From Pyrinomonadaceae bacterium (GTDB taxonomy: Bacteria; Acidobacteriota; Blastocatellia; Pyrinomonadales; Pyrinomonadaceae), in contig JAVEDP010000039.1 of assembly GCA_030841085.1 (NCBI GenBank), positions 36,959-100,958 on the forward strand: 64,000 bases of DNA. The letters are read 5' to 3'. Below, piece after piece: positions 45,825 to 53,702 of the stretch. The position numbers and the translations under genes are program-made. The notes under the pieces were generated by a model. It saw only the letters and a list, made by a program, of their open reading frames with translations, ran no database searches and was not told the origin of the DNA. The number at the start of each line of letters is the position of its first letter. Positions within the stretch are counted from its first letter, which is position 1.

Positions 45825-46394
45825 GTGAAAAAGCCAACCATCCCAATTTATCAGCTCAAGATCCAACTCGAAGGCATTAACCCGCCCATCTGGCGGCGGT
45901 TATTTGTACCGGGCGATATCAATCTCGGACAGTTACATGAAGTGGTTCAAGAAGCGATGGGTTGGACTAATAGTCACCTCCACGAATTCGTAATCAAAGG
46001 CCACCACTACTCAGATCCTGAAGCCGAGCTTGAGGGCAGCCGAAACGAATTGCAATATCGTTTGAGCCTGGTCGCTCCGGCGATCAGATCTGAGTTTGAC
46101 TATTTTTACGATTTTGGTGACGGCTGGGAACATAAGATTGTCGTAGAACAAACTGTTGAGACGGACAAGCGCTATCCCGGCCATCCGGTATGTCTCGCCG
46201 GCGCGCGTGCCTGCCCACCCGAGGATTGCGGCGGTCCGTTAGGCTATGAAGATTTTCTAGCGGCGATTACGAACCCGAAACACAAACGCCATCGAGAAAT
46301 GCGCGACTGGATCGGCGGCGACTTCGATGCGGAACATTTCGAGCTCAGCGAGATTAACGAGATCCTAAAAGAATCAAGAGAGTGGTCGAGTTAA
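45825..46394 (+). CDS. Plasmid pRiA4b ORF-3 family protein
   Basis: 189 residues from GTG 45825. The signature of the PRiA4_ORF3 domain is clear: IYQLKIQLEGINPPIWRRLFVPGDINLGQLHEVVQEAMGW, HLHEFVIKGHHYSD, and YDFGDGWEHKIVVEQ ... GARACPPEDCGGPLGYEDFLAAI. The family is often carried by plasmids and mobile elements, and its function is unknown. Heptamer-like (ACTCATC)n sequence lies upstream at 45740-45762. It starts the accessory block and is followed at once by decayed gene tails. Confidence 0.9.
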   Translation: MKKPTIPIYQLKIQLEGINPPIWRRLFVPGDINLGQLHEVVQEAMGWTNSHLHEFVIKGHHYSDPEAELEGSRNELQYRLSLVAPAIRSEFDYFYDFGDGWEHKIVVEQTVETDKRYPGHPVCLAGARACPPEDCGGPLGYEDFLAAITNPKHKRHREMRDWIGGDFDAEHFELSEINEILKESREWSS

Positions 46395-46421
46395 AACGAA
46401 GTCCTCCAGCACCGAGAGTGA

Positions 46422-46586
46422 GGCAAACAACTCATCGCACGCTACGTCTCAAAAGCCAACGAACAAGAAACTCGTTTGGAACAACTCGAAACGGAGCGCC
46501 GCACCACCATCGCCGAACGCGCACGGCTACAGGCTGAATTGGACTTACTGATCCGCAATCTGTCGTTCCGTAAGCTCGAAGTGTAA
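46422..46586 (+). pseudogene. Decayed C-terminal tail of a DUF4139-like coiled-coil protein, copy A
   Basis: Reading from 46431 gives LIARYVSKANEQETRLEQLE followed by TERRTTIAERARLQAELDLL and a short tail to the TAA at 46584. This coiled-coil ending resembles the last segment of DUF4139 (MuiA-like) proteins. Just upstream the homology continues (SSTESEA) in another frame, and in-frame there is a TGA at 46419, so the gene is broken. No start or upstream body is present. Confidence 0.6.
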
Positions 46587-46652
46587 TAACGGGCGCGCGT
46601 AGAACGTCGTGCGACCATTCACGATTTACGATTCACGATTCACGGTTCTTAA

Positions 46653-46757
46653 GAGCAACTCGAGAAAGAACGTCGATTACTAATTGACCAAAGGGCCAAT
46701 TCACAGGTTGAACTCGACGGGGCGATAAGGACGCTCAGCCTGGATCGCAGACTGTGA
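46653..46757 (+). pseudogene. Second decayed tail of the same family, copy B
   Basis: From 46653 the frame reads EQLEKERRLLIDQRANSQVE followed by LDGAIRTLSLDRRL and TGA at 46755. It aligns with copy A (EQLE-ERR---I--RA--Q-ELD--IR-LS) and ends the same way, but the bases differ considerably. The two tails are 66 nt apart, with a heptamer-like ATTCACG tract at 46617-46648 between them. Confidence 0.6.
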
Positions 46758-47246
46758 CTAGAAACCTAGTCTCCCTGTTCTTTCCTTTTACTTGTCACCC
46801 ATCACTTGTCACTTGTCACTGGGGTTGAGCCATCCTCACCCTTTCTCTCGACCGCCGGCTCTGACTGTGGAAATCCACTCCTTCTCGCTGCGAGGAGCCT
46901 CCGGTCTCCAGTAAAATCGAGACTGAACGCTTTTGATTGTCTTTGCCTCATTCTCTGTGTCATTTGTAATAGATGGTTCCAGAGAATTTTTTTTGTTCTT
47001 TCGAAAGCAACTTGGCTCCTTGACTAAGCGCAGACTATTTTAATAAAGTCCCAACCTCGCAACTGTGCGGCGGTCGAGTTCCTTGCAATCCAACTCAAAT
47101 CGACCCACCGGATTCCCGTCCGTGTTCCTTCATTTTTTCAGGCGTGGTTTTTCTTATATTCGCGGATTATCGAACAATTCTGAAAAAGTCTTTTATCACC
47201 TTTTTGTTCGAGCAATAGAATTCATTAAGTTGGTTGGGAGAAGGTC
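46758..47246. other. Upstream region of the SpoIIE phosphatase gene
   Basis: About 490 AT-richer bases without a recognisable gene. Contains a CTTGTCAC heptamer-like tract (46788-46821), a small palindrome GACTAGAAACCTAGTC at 46755-46770, and presumably the promoter of the phosphatase gene. Short open frames here lack any recognisable protein features. Confidence 0.45.
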
Positions 47247-49553
47247 GTGTTCAATCAATCTTTGCAGGACCACTTGGACGAAACGTTAGTTAGGCTGGGT
47301 GCTTCCTCATGTACGCTGTATCTTCAAGATCCTCAATGGCCGGGCGAGTTTCGCCTCATAGCGATGGCGGGCGTGCGATTCCAAGAACCGATGTTTGGGT
47401 TTGTTTACACGGAAAGGGCTCGCGGGTTGTTGGGCACTCCAGAAAAGGAATTATTTGTATCGGTTCCCCTTAAGCGGGAACAGGACATATCACCGCTCAT
47501 TTGTGACATACCGCTCTCAAATCGACGACTCTTTGGCAATTTTCAAGAACGGGAAGGTGTGATGTCGTTCGCCCGCCTGACCGAGACTGAGGGATTAGGT
47601 GACTGCCGCATAGTTCTTTTTGTCAACTTTTCGGATTCTTTGGAGTTCGCCGATGACGAGAAGCAGGCCATGCGAACAGCATTGGCAGGCTTAGTCGACA
47701 TAGTCCGCTCGATTAGAACAGCCTTAAGTTCCTCCGATCTCGAATGGCGTTCCGAAGCCACACGAATTGCTTCACCTGGGCAAACCGTAATAAGTATTAG
47801 TTCTTCTGCCCTTAATGAGCCAAATGCATTCTTTAGCAAAGTCATAGAAGCGGCATTAGTAGCCTTGAATATAGCTCCAGGAGCTGGATTGGGAGTGATT
47901 CATCTATACAATGCAGAGCTCCAATTGCTGGAACTCCGGGGATCGTTTGGTCGAATTCAACATCCTGAAAGAGCTCAGGGCTTATCTGTGCGAACGGGAG
48001 AGGGTTTGATTTCCTTGGTTTCCCTAACCAGACGTTCAATTCTCATTCAAGATCTTGTGAACTCAGAGTTCAAGCGAATACACGTGTGGCTGAATGATGA
48101 TACCAAAAGTGAACTGGTAGTTCCGCTAGAAATAGAAGGTGAACTGGTAGGCACCCTGTGTCTGGAGTGTACAGACCCGAATAGATTCGTACCTCACCAC
48201 GCCCTTTCCGTTTGGTTCGCTGCTAACAAGGCGGTTCTGGCGTATCAGCTTCACCAATTGAGCTCGATGAACCGGAAATTGCTTAACCTGTGTTGGCGAG
48301 CTACGGCCGTGGAAGGCGGGGCTCGCGTATCGTTGGACGATCTTGCAACTCTGGCGAAGGACTATCTGCAGGCAAGCTCGTGTGACATCTCTCGTTTCAA
48401 TTCACATACCGATGCGTTTGATACTGGAGGTGCAAGTTTCGGCAACTTTACGCCTCAAGTTAGAAAGGGTGGGTGGACTGACTTTATTCGAATCTTTAGG
48501 AAGCCTGTATGGATAAGTGACATCGGTAAGCAATGTAAACATGAGGTACATGTTTGGGAGGAAGACCAGTGGCGGGCTGCTCAAGGGGAGAGTTTTCCAA
48601 CCGGCATTAATCAAAGCGCTATTGACAGTGGAGTGCGAAGCGCTTTGGGAGTACCAATAAACGTGCTAGGCGAGTGTGTTGGTGTCGCCTGGATAAAATA
48701 TAAGCGCCAAGGTCGAGAGTTCCCCAAGCAGGGATTAATGTTTTTGGCGCTGGGTTTTGCAGCTGAGGCCGGTCTCGTTTTGGATTCGATTCAACGTCGC
48801 GAAGTCGACCTCAAAGACAAAGCAAAAATAGATTCAGTCGCAGAACAAGTCGCTGCGGCTATTCATGAGCGCTGGCAATTAAATGATTCTCCAATTGTCG
48901 AATCCTATGTCGCGTCTCACCCGCTACATAGCAGACTCGGAGGAGACTTCTACGCAGGAAAAATAATAGACACGCAGACGGTCAGCATTCTACTACTGGA
49001 CGGCCAAGGACATGGAGTGGGCGGATCGCTGCACATGCTACCTTTAATGACAGCCTTCGAGGCCGTCTACAATTCATATTCAACTGCTCATGTTGTTAGT
49101 CAGCTCGCTAGAACAGCTCAAGCGCTTGGTGTTAAGGGAAGTGCCATTTATTGCATTCTGACTTCCATCGATAAGAAGAGGTGGCTCAGCGTTACGTCAG
49201 CTGGTCATGAGAGCTTGATCCTTTTCACAAGCACCGATGGGTTTCGTTGGCAGTACGAATTTTTTCCAAAGTCTCGTGCCCCCATGCTTGGACATCCGCT
49301 AAGCGAACCCTTCATGGATCATCGAATCTTGGTCTCTCCTGGTGATGTGATGGTTGGTTATACAGATGGAATCGCCGAACAGGGTCAACGCTTTAATGCG
49401 ACGCATGTTGCCACATTTGTTGCAAATCTATTAGATGAGAAGAATGACGCTGACACAAGTTTTATAGCAAATGCGATTGTGGAAGAGTCGAGAAGACAAC
49501 ATGGCCTGGCTTTTGAGGATGACGCAACGGTGTTCGTAGCAAGAATTAGATAG
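47247..49553 (+). CDS. Multi-GAF SpoIIE-type PP2C phosphatase
   Basis: 768 residues, soluble. A divergent N-terminal GAF-like unit (about 10-155), a GAF domain about 190-340 (GAGLGVIHLYNAELQLLELRGSFG ... SVRTGEGLISLVSLTRRSILIQD ... LVVPLEIEGELVGTLCLEC), another about 355-520 (LGVPINVLGECVGVAWIKY), then a SpoIIE/PP2C domain about 555-768. Metal motifs: LGGDFYAG near 564, LLDGQGHGVGGS near 583, SAGHESLILF near 650, GYTDGIAEQ near 703 and FEDDATVFVARI near 757. All four acidic motifs are intact, so it should dephosphorylate Ser/Thr, typically an anti-sigma antagonist in partner-switching. No such partner is adjacent; the next genes encode a receptor and a PLP enzyme. Low G+C compared with the mre region. 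Confidence 0.9.
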   Translation: MFNQSLQDHLDETLVRLGASSCTLYLQDPQWPGEFRLIAMAGVRFQEPMFGFVYTERARGLLGTPEKELFVSVPLKREQDISPLICDIPLSNRRLFGNFQEREGVMSFARLTETEGLGDCRIVLFVNFSDSLEFADDEKQAMRTALAGLVDIVRSIRTALSSSDLEWRSEATRIASPGQTVISISSSALNEPNAFFSKVIEAALVALNIAPGAGLGVIHLYNAELQLLELRGSFGRIQHPERAQGLSVRTGEGLISLVSLTRRSILIQDLVNSEFKRIHVWLNDDTKSELVVPLEIEGELVGTLCLECTDPNRFVPHHALSVWFAANKAVLAYQLHQLSSMNRKLLNLCWRATAVEGGARVSLDDLATLAKDYLQASSCDISRFNSHTDAFDTGGASFGNFTPQVRKGGWTDFIRIFRKPVWISDIGKQCKHEVHVWEEDQWRAAQGESFPTGINQSAIDSGVRSALGVPINVLGECVGVAWIKYKRQGREFPKQGLMFLALGFAAEAGLVLDSIQRREVDLKDKAKIDSVAEQVAAAIHERWQLNDSPIVESYVASHPLHSRLGGDFYAGKIIDTQTVSILLLDGQGHGVGGSLHMLPLMTAFEAVYNSYSTAHVVSQLARTAQALGVKGSAIYCILTSIDKKRWLSVTSAGHESLILFTSTDGFRWQYEFFPKSRAPMLGHPLSEPFMDHRILVSPGDVMVGYTDGIAEQGQRFNATHVATFVANLLDEKNDADTSFIANAIVEESRRQHGLAFEDDATVFVARIR

Positions 49554-49730
49554 CGCCATCTCAGCGAACAGAACCATTGCTAGCACGTCAGCAACGAGGT
49601 TCTCGTTCAACAACATGTTGGGAAGAGTCTCCACGTTCGATCGCACAATGTCACCAGGGCTTTTACTACTATTTCACGTATTAATTTCACCGGACATATC
49701 GTGGTGCTAAATAGAGATTAGGAATTCTGC

Positions 49731-49760
49731 TTGACTATTCCCTTACATCTGAAATAAAGT
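49731..49760 (+). promoter_or_regulatory. Possible sigma-70-type promoter of the receptor gene
   Basis: TTGACT at 49731-49736 and AATAAA at 49753-49758, spaced 16 nt, 255 nt upstream of the receptor ATG. The rest of the 49554-50014 gap holds only degenerate ACTCGAAA-type tracts (49806-49882) and no gene. The match is modest. Confidence 0.35.
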
Positions 49761-50014
49761 CCGCGCGCTTCACTCATAATTAACCTGAAGCTGAGTTCCT
49801 CTTTAACTCGAAACTTGGGACTCGAAACTCAAAATTTCGCGAGTTCCTCCATCTCCAAACTCGAAACCCGGGAACTCGACACATAGAGTAAAGTCGGGGA
49901 GCCTTGCTCTGGCTGGAAAAATTCCACCTGAGAACTCTGTGTGGACTTGAGTAAAAGCAGCTGAGTGGAACCTAACAATGAGGGGTCTCGGTTGCAATAT
50001 TCCCAGACAACACC

Positions 50015-51697
50015 ATGAAACTATTACTACCAAGACTATTTACTTGCTTATTCGTCCTTGTCGTCATCGTCGCGGGAATGATGAAAGCTCTTCCATTTCT
50101 CTCAAAGGCCTCCGGTGATGAGAAGCTCGCCACAGAGTTCCGGACGTGTGGAATTGATGACTTGCAGGAACAACTGAGAGCCGCACAGTCGAATAAATTC
50201 CTCGTCGTAGTTGTTGGTGATGGTGTTAAAGATAAGACTCTTGCGAAGACAAGACCATACTCATCCAACTATGCCCAAGGCTGGGATCTGTACGAGGGGG
50301 TGGCTCACGCAGCGAATAAGCCTCCCTTCACAGATATTTCTCAATTCGTTGAAATAGTTTACGTGGACGACGGCGGGGATAGTCGGTGTGCGGAACTAAT
50401 TAGCGAAGAGATTATCAAAGCCCCAAAGGTCATTGGGGTGATCGGACATGCGTCGACAGGCACAACCAAGATCGCTTTACAAAACTACAAAAAAGCAAAT
50501 ATTCCTACAATCATTCCTATAGCAACAAATCCCAATCTATTAGTGGGTTGTAGCAACTGTTTCCGTCTTCCTTCCAACGACGCTGTTCAAGCTAAAGTTA
50601 TTGCCGATTACGCGGTGAACATTTTGAAGGGGGAGAACATATATCTTGTATGGGACGAATCAGAATCCGCCAAAGACTACTCCGAATTCCTACAGTCAGA
50701 AGTCGTCAATCTCATTGGGAGCAAGATAAAATTCCGGCAACCCATTACTTTTCGGCCAATGAACTACGAATACCTGTTAAAGAGTATTTCCTACAATAAT
50801 ACCGACGTTCTGATTTTTTGTGGCTATGGCTCGATGGCGCGAGAGTTTCTGAACGGACTCAGGTTTGAATACGTTGGCAAAGAGAACTTCCTTAAAAGAC
50901 CAAAAGTGATTTTGTCAGATGGCGCACGGATATCAGATATCAAAGAAGTTTCTACGATCTTTGGTTTCGACGCCTACCTGTCTTTTCCAAGCGACAAATT
51001 GGCAAGCAAACGCCAGTTTGCCGATTTCAATCCTGAAACACCTCCTCGTGGTCAAGAAAAAATGAAGCTCGAAGAGTCATATGAAATTTTCGGTTACGAT
51101 GCGTTATCTCTGTTCTCGTTCGCTTTCAAAAACCTAAAAGGAAATATATCAAGACAGTTGCTAAACGAATCGCTTAGGTCAGAGAGTCTAGAAGGAAACG
51201 AACTTTCATATAACTATAAATTTGTTAAAGGGGAAAATGTTGATGCTCGATATTTTGTTTATGAGGTGGGCTCAGACTCGATAGATACACGGTACGATGG
51301 GGCCTATCTAAACAGTGTCTTTACCGACAAGGCCGTGGCGGAGTTCATCGGTCAATATGACAACAAGGCCGCGTCCGGTACTGAATTGCTCGACATCCTG
51401 GCGAATAGGCTCGAAAGCGACCCAAGCGCCAAGGCTATCATCATGGTGTCGGACGATCGGCAGAGAGACGACGCCACTCGGCATGCTACCGAATCACTCA
51501 AATACCTTCTCGGCCATCAGAAGATCGGAGCTAAACGAGTAGACTTTGCGGTTGGTGTTGGCCCGAAATCCCAAACTCGAATCTGGTTGCTTCCACTGGA
51601 GGCTGCCTCACCTAAATCTCCAGACAATCTCCTTCCAGTCAACGGCGAAGATCTACTCTCGAAGTTACCAAGTGCAAAGCAGCTTAAAAAAAATTGA
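50015..51697 (+). CDS. Membrane-anchored type-1 periplasmic-binding receptor with an OmpA-like C-terminal domain
   Basis: 560 residues. A single N-terminal TM segment (about 6-25, LFTCLFVLVVIVAGMMKAL) without a convincing cleavage site puts the rest outside. The region about 60-430 is a PBP1 (Leu/Ile/Val-binding, ABC substrate-binding-like) fold: FLVVVVGDGVKDKT, YAQGWDLYEGVAHAAN, VIGVIGHASTGTTKIALQNYKKANIPTIIPIATNP, CFRLPSNDAVQAKVIADYAV, VLIFCGYG. Residues about 445-545 resemble the OmpA-like domain common in Acidobacteriota envelope proteins: LLDILANRLESDPSAKAIIMVS ... ATESLKYLLGHQKI ... RIWLLPLEAASP. No permease or ATPase is adjacent, so it looks like a sensor. It lies 63 nt before the PLP-enzyme gene. 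Confidence 0.85.
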   Translation: MKLLLPRLFTCLFVLVVIVAGMMKALPFLSKASGDEKLATEFRTCGIDDLQEQLRAAQSNKFLVVVVGDGVKDKTLAKTRPYSSNYAQGWDLYEGVAHAANKPPFTDISQFVEIVYVDDGGDSRCAELISEEIIKAPKVIGVIGHASTGTTKIALQNYKKANIPTIIPIATNPNLLVGCSNCFRLPSNDAVQAKVIADYAVNILKGENIYLVWDESESAKDYSEFLQSEVVNLIGSKIKFRQPITFRPMNYEYLLKSISYNNTDVLIFCGYGSMAREFLNGLRFEYVGKENFLKRPKVILSDGARISDIKEVSTIFGFDAYLSFPSDKLASKRQFADFNPETPPRGQEKMKLEESYEIFGYDALSLFSFAFKNLKGNISRQLLNESLRSESLEGNELSYNYKFVKGENVDARYFVYEVGSDSIDTRYDGAYLNSVFTDKAVAEFIGQYDNKAASGTELLDILANRLESDPSAKAIIMVSDDRQRDDATRHATESLKYLLGHQKIGAKRVDFAVGVGPKSQTRIWLLPLEAASPKSPDNLLPVNGEDLLSKLPSAKQLKKN

Positions 51698-51760
51698 TTC
51701 CAAATGCGTGTCACGTCCTTTCGCGGCTTAAGTTAAATTTCTCATGCTCATAGTTCAATT

Positions 51761-53587
51761 ATGTCGATGAAGGACAAACTGAAAGATAAACTGAAATCAT
51801 TGGTTCGCAAGGCGGACAGTATTTTCGCCCTTATGAAAATTGGTAGCGGTTGGAAACTGTTTTACTTCGATGTTTTCATTCTGGCCTTCATACTTTTCGA
51901 CGGGTGGGCTATCTACAACTTGAATTTGGACATGTCCCACTTCTCCTTCTTTCGGAGGATTTGGGAAGCCATCAACCCTTACTACCTCACAATCGCCGTA
52001 TTGATCATCTATCTGCCCCCAATAATTAGTGCTCTGGTAGATTTCTTATTTCGTGACGCAGAATCCTTTAAAGAAAAAACAATTCCTTTGCGATTCCGGA
52101 GTTTGCTTCTCATCTTTCATTTTTTCATCAGTATTGTTTTCGTCTTCGTGATGTCAATTTCTCATGAACTGCAGGTTCTCTCGGGATTCAAGACCGGTTT
52201 CGGAAGCCCCGCCATATTGTCCTATGACTATCGACCTTTATATTCTTGGATATCTCTCTGGGCTGTAACGATTGGCAGTATTTTGGTCGTTGTCGCGAAA
52301 CCGATTCTTTCAGCTCTAGCTAATCGAAAGGATGTGGGGACAGAGTTCAACTTGTGGTTTAAGCTCTCGGATACTGCCAGTGAATATTTTCCAAAACAGA
52401 GAGAGAGTCTAATTTTCGTAAATACGGCGTCTATGGCTCCGTCTATAAATTGGATAATCACCCGGGAGGAATCGTACAGACATTCCTACCAAAAAAGAGT
52501 ACCAACGTCCGATGATGCCAAAGAATATCTTAGAGCCGCCGCTGAGAAGTGCCGGGACGGTCTCCGCGGGTACTTATTTCAAGACACTGCAGCCAGGGCA
52601 CCTCAGTTCTCTATTGAGTTTCTCCCCGGGACGAGCCGGGGGTTAGAGGTGGGTCTAAACCAGATTGACAAACTTGATACTATTATCGTTTCTCCATATG
52701 AACACCCCAGCCAAGATAAAGTAGTTGAATGGTTTGCGGCTTTGAATCCCTCTATCAAGCACACCAGGCTCAAAATGGAGTACTCCATCCTGAAGAGGGG
52801 ATGGAGTGAACAAAAGTCATGGCTTCTGGGCCAAATACGGTCGGCGATTCCGGTAGAGGCCAATCGCAAGGTTGCAATACTATTGAGCGAAGTGCACTAC
52901 CTCACTGGGATGGTAATAAATGTAGACGAGATTATTAAGACCCTACGCGTAGACTATTCCAATCTTGTCTTCATGGTTGACGGCTCCCAAGCGGCTGGCA
53001 ACCTCCTAAAGCCATTCAATAGGCTCGCTGATAACCTTCATCGTGAAGATTTTTATTACTTTAGCGCTCATAAATGGTTACTTTCCCCCAACACGTGTGG
53101 AGTGCTCATTGCTGAACAAAATCCAAGCCGATACAAGGTGTATCCGTACGATCTCTTTGGCGCCGAGCTCCCCTCGGCAACAATTGACCCGGGTGTAATA
53201 TTCGGAATTAGGTCAAGCTTGAAATTTTTGATCGGAAACAAAATGTTTCACTTGAAGAAGTTTCATGAAAAGTCCAATCACTTGAAGTCCTATTTTATGA
53301 AAAATATTGGTGAACAATTTGAAGTCATTGAATCTGCTTCGCACGAAATGAATCAAAGCAATTTTATTGCCGTTCGACCGCGGAGTGGGAACAGGTGGAA
53401 GGAGGAAACGAGGCAGGAATTTTGGAATCAGATTACAAAAGACGGTGTTGATTTAACAGTGGTCCCGTTGGACGGAGCCGAAGCTAACACGTGGTGGCTA
53501 CGAATCTCTTTTCCATATTTTCTTCAACTCCACCTGCTTAAACAACTCATTAAACACCTTAAAGCTAGAGTGACGTCCATTAATTGA
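51761..53587 (+). CDS. Four-TM membrane protein fused to a class-V PLP-dependent enzyme
   Basis: 608 residues. Basic N-terminus (KDKLKDKLKSLVRK), then four TM helices (about 33-53, 73-95, 113-133, 160-187), then a fold-type I class-V domain (about 205-605) that topology places in the cytoplasm. Active-site residues: NTASMAPS opening, FLPGTSRGLEVGL (cofactor phosphate), VSPYEHPSQ (His315 stacking on PLP), FMVDGSQAAG (Asp407 and Gln410), YFSAHKWLLSP (Lys438 Schiff base), and WWLRISFPYF (Arg581 for the substrate carboxylate). The set is complete, so an active aminotransferase, epimerase or desulfurase-like reaction is expected. A membrane-embedded class-V enzyme is unusual and I know no named family. 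Likely co-transcribed with the receptor gene. Confidence 0.87.
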   Translation: MSMKDKLKDKLKSLVRKADSIFALMKIGSGWKLFYFDVFILAFILFDGWAIYNLNLDMSHFSFFRRIWEAINPYYLTIAVLIIYLPPIISALVDFLFRDAESFKEKTIPLRFRSLLLIFHFFISIVFVFVMSISHELQVLSGFKTGFGSPAILSYDYRPLYSWISLWAVTIGSILVVVAKPILSALANRKDVGTEFNLWFKLSDTASEYFPKQRESLIFVNTASMAPSINWIITREESYRHSYQKRVPTSDDAKEYLRAAAEKCRDGLRGYLFQDTAARAPQFSIEFLPGTSRGLEVGLNQIDKLDTIIVSPYEHPSQDKVVEWFAALNPSIKHTRLKMEYSILKRGWSEQKSWLLGQIRSAIPVEANRKVAILLSEVHYLTGMVINVDEIIKTLRVDYSNLVFMVDGSQAAGNLLKPFNRLADNLHREDFYYFSAHKWLLSPNTCGVLIAEQNPSRYKVYPYDLFGAELPSATIDPGVIFGIRSSLKFLIGNKMFHLKKFHEKSNHLKSYFMKNIGEQFEVIESASHEMNQSNFIAVRPRSGNRWKEETRQEFWNQITKDGVDLTVVPLDGAEANTWWLRISFPYFLQLHLLKQLIKHLKARVTSIN

Positions 53588-53702
53588 AAGTAGTACCGTC
53601 TGAGATAAGGGAAATGGCGCACAGCTATTCTGATCGGTGGGCGATTGAATCTTAAATTATCCACGAAATCTAAAGACGGAACGTCAATCTCCAACATCGT
53701 AT

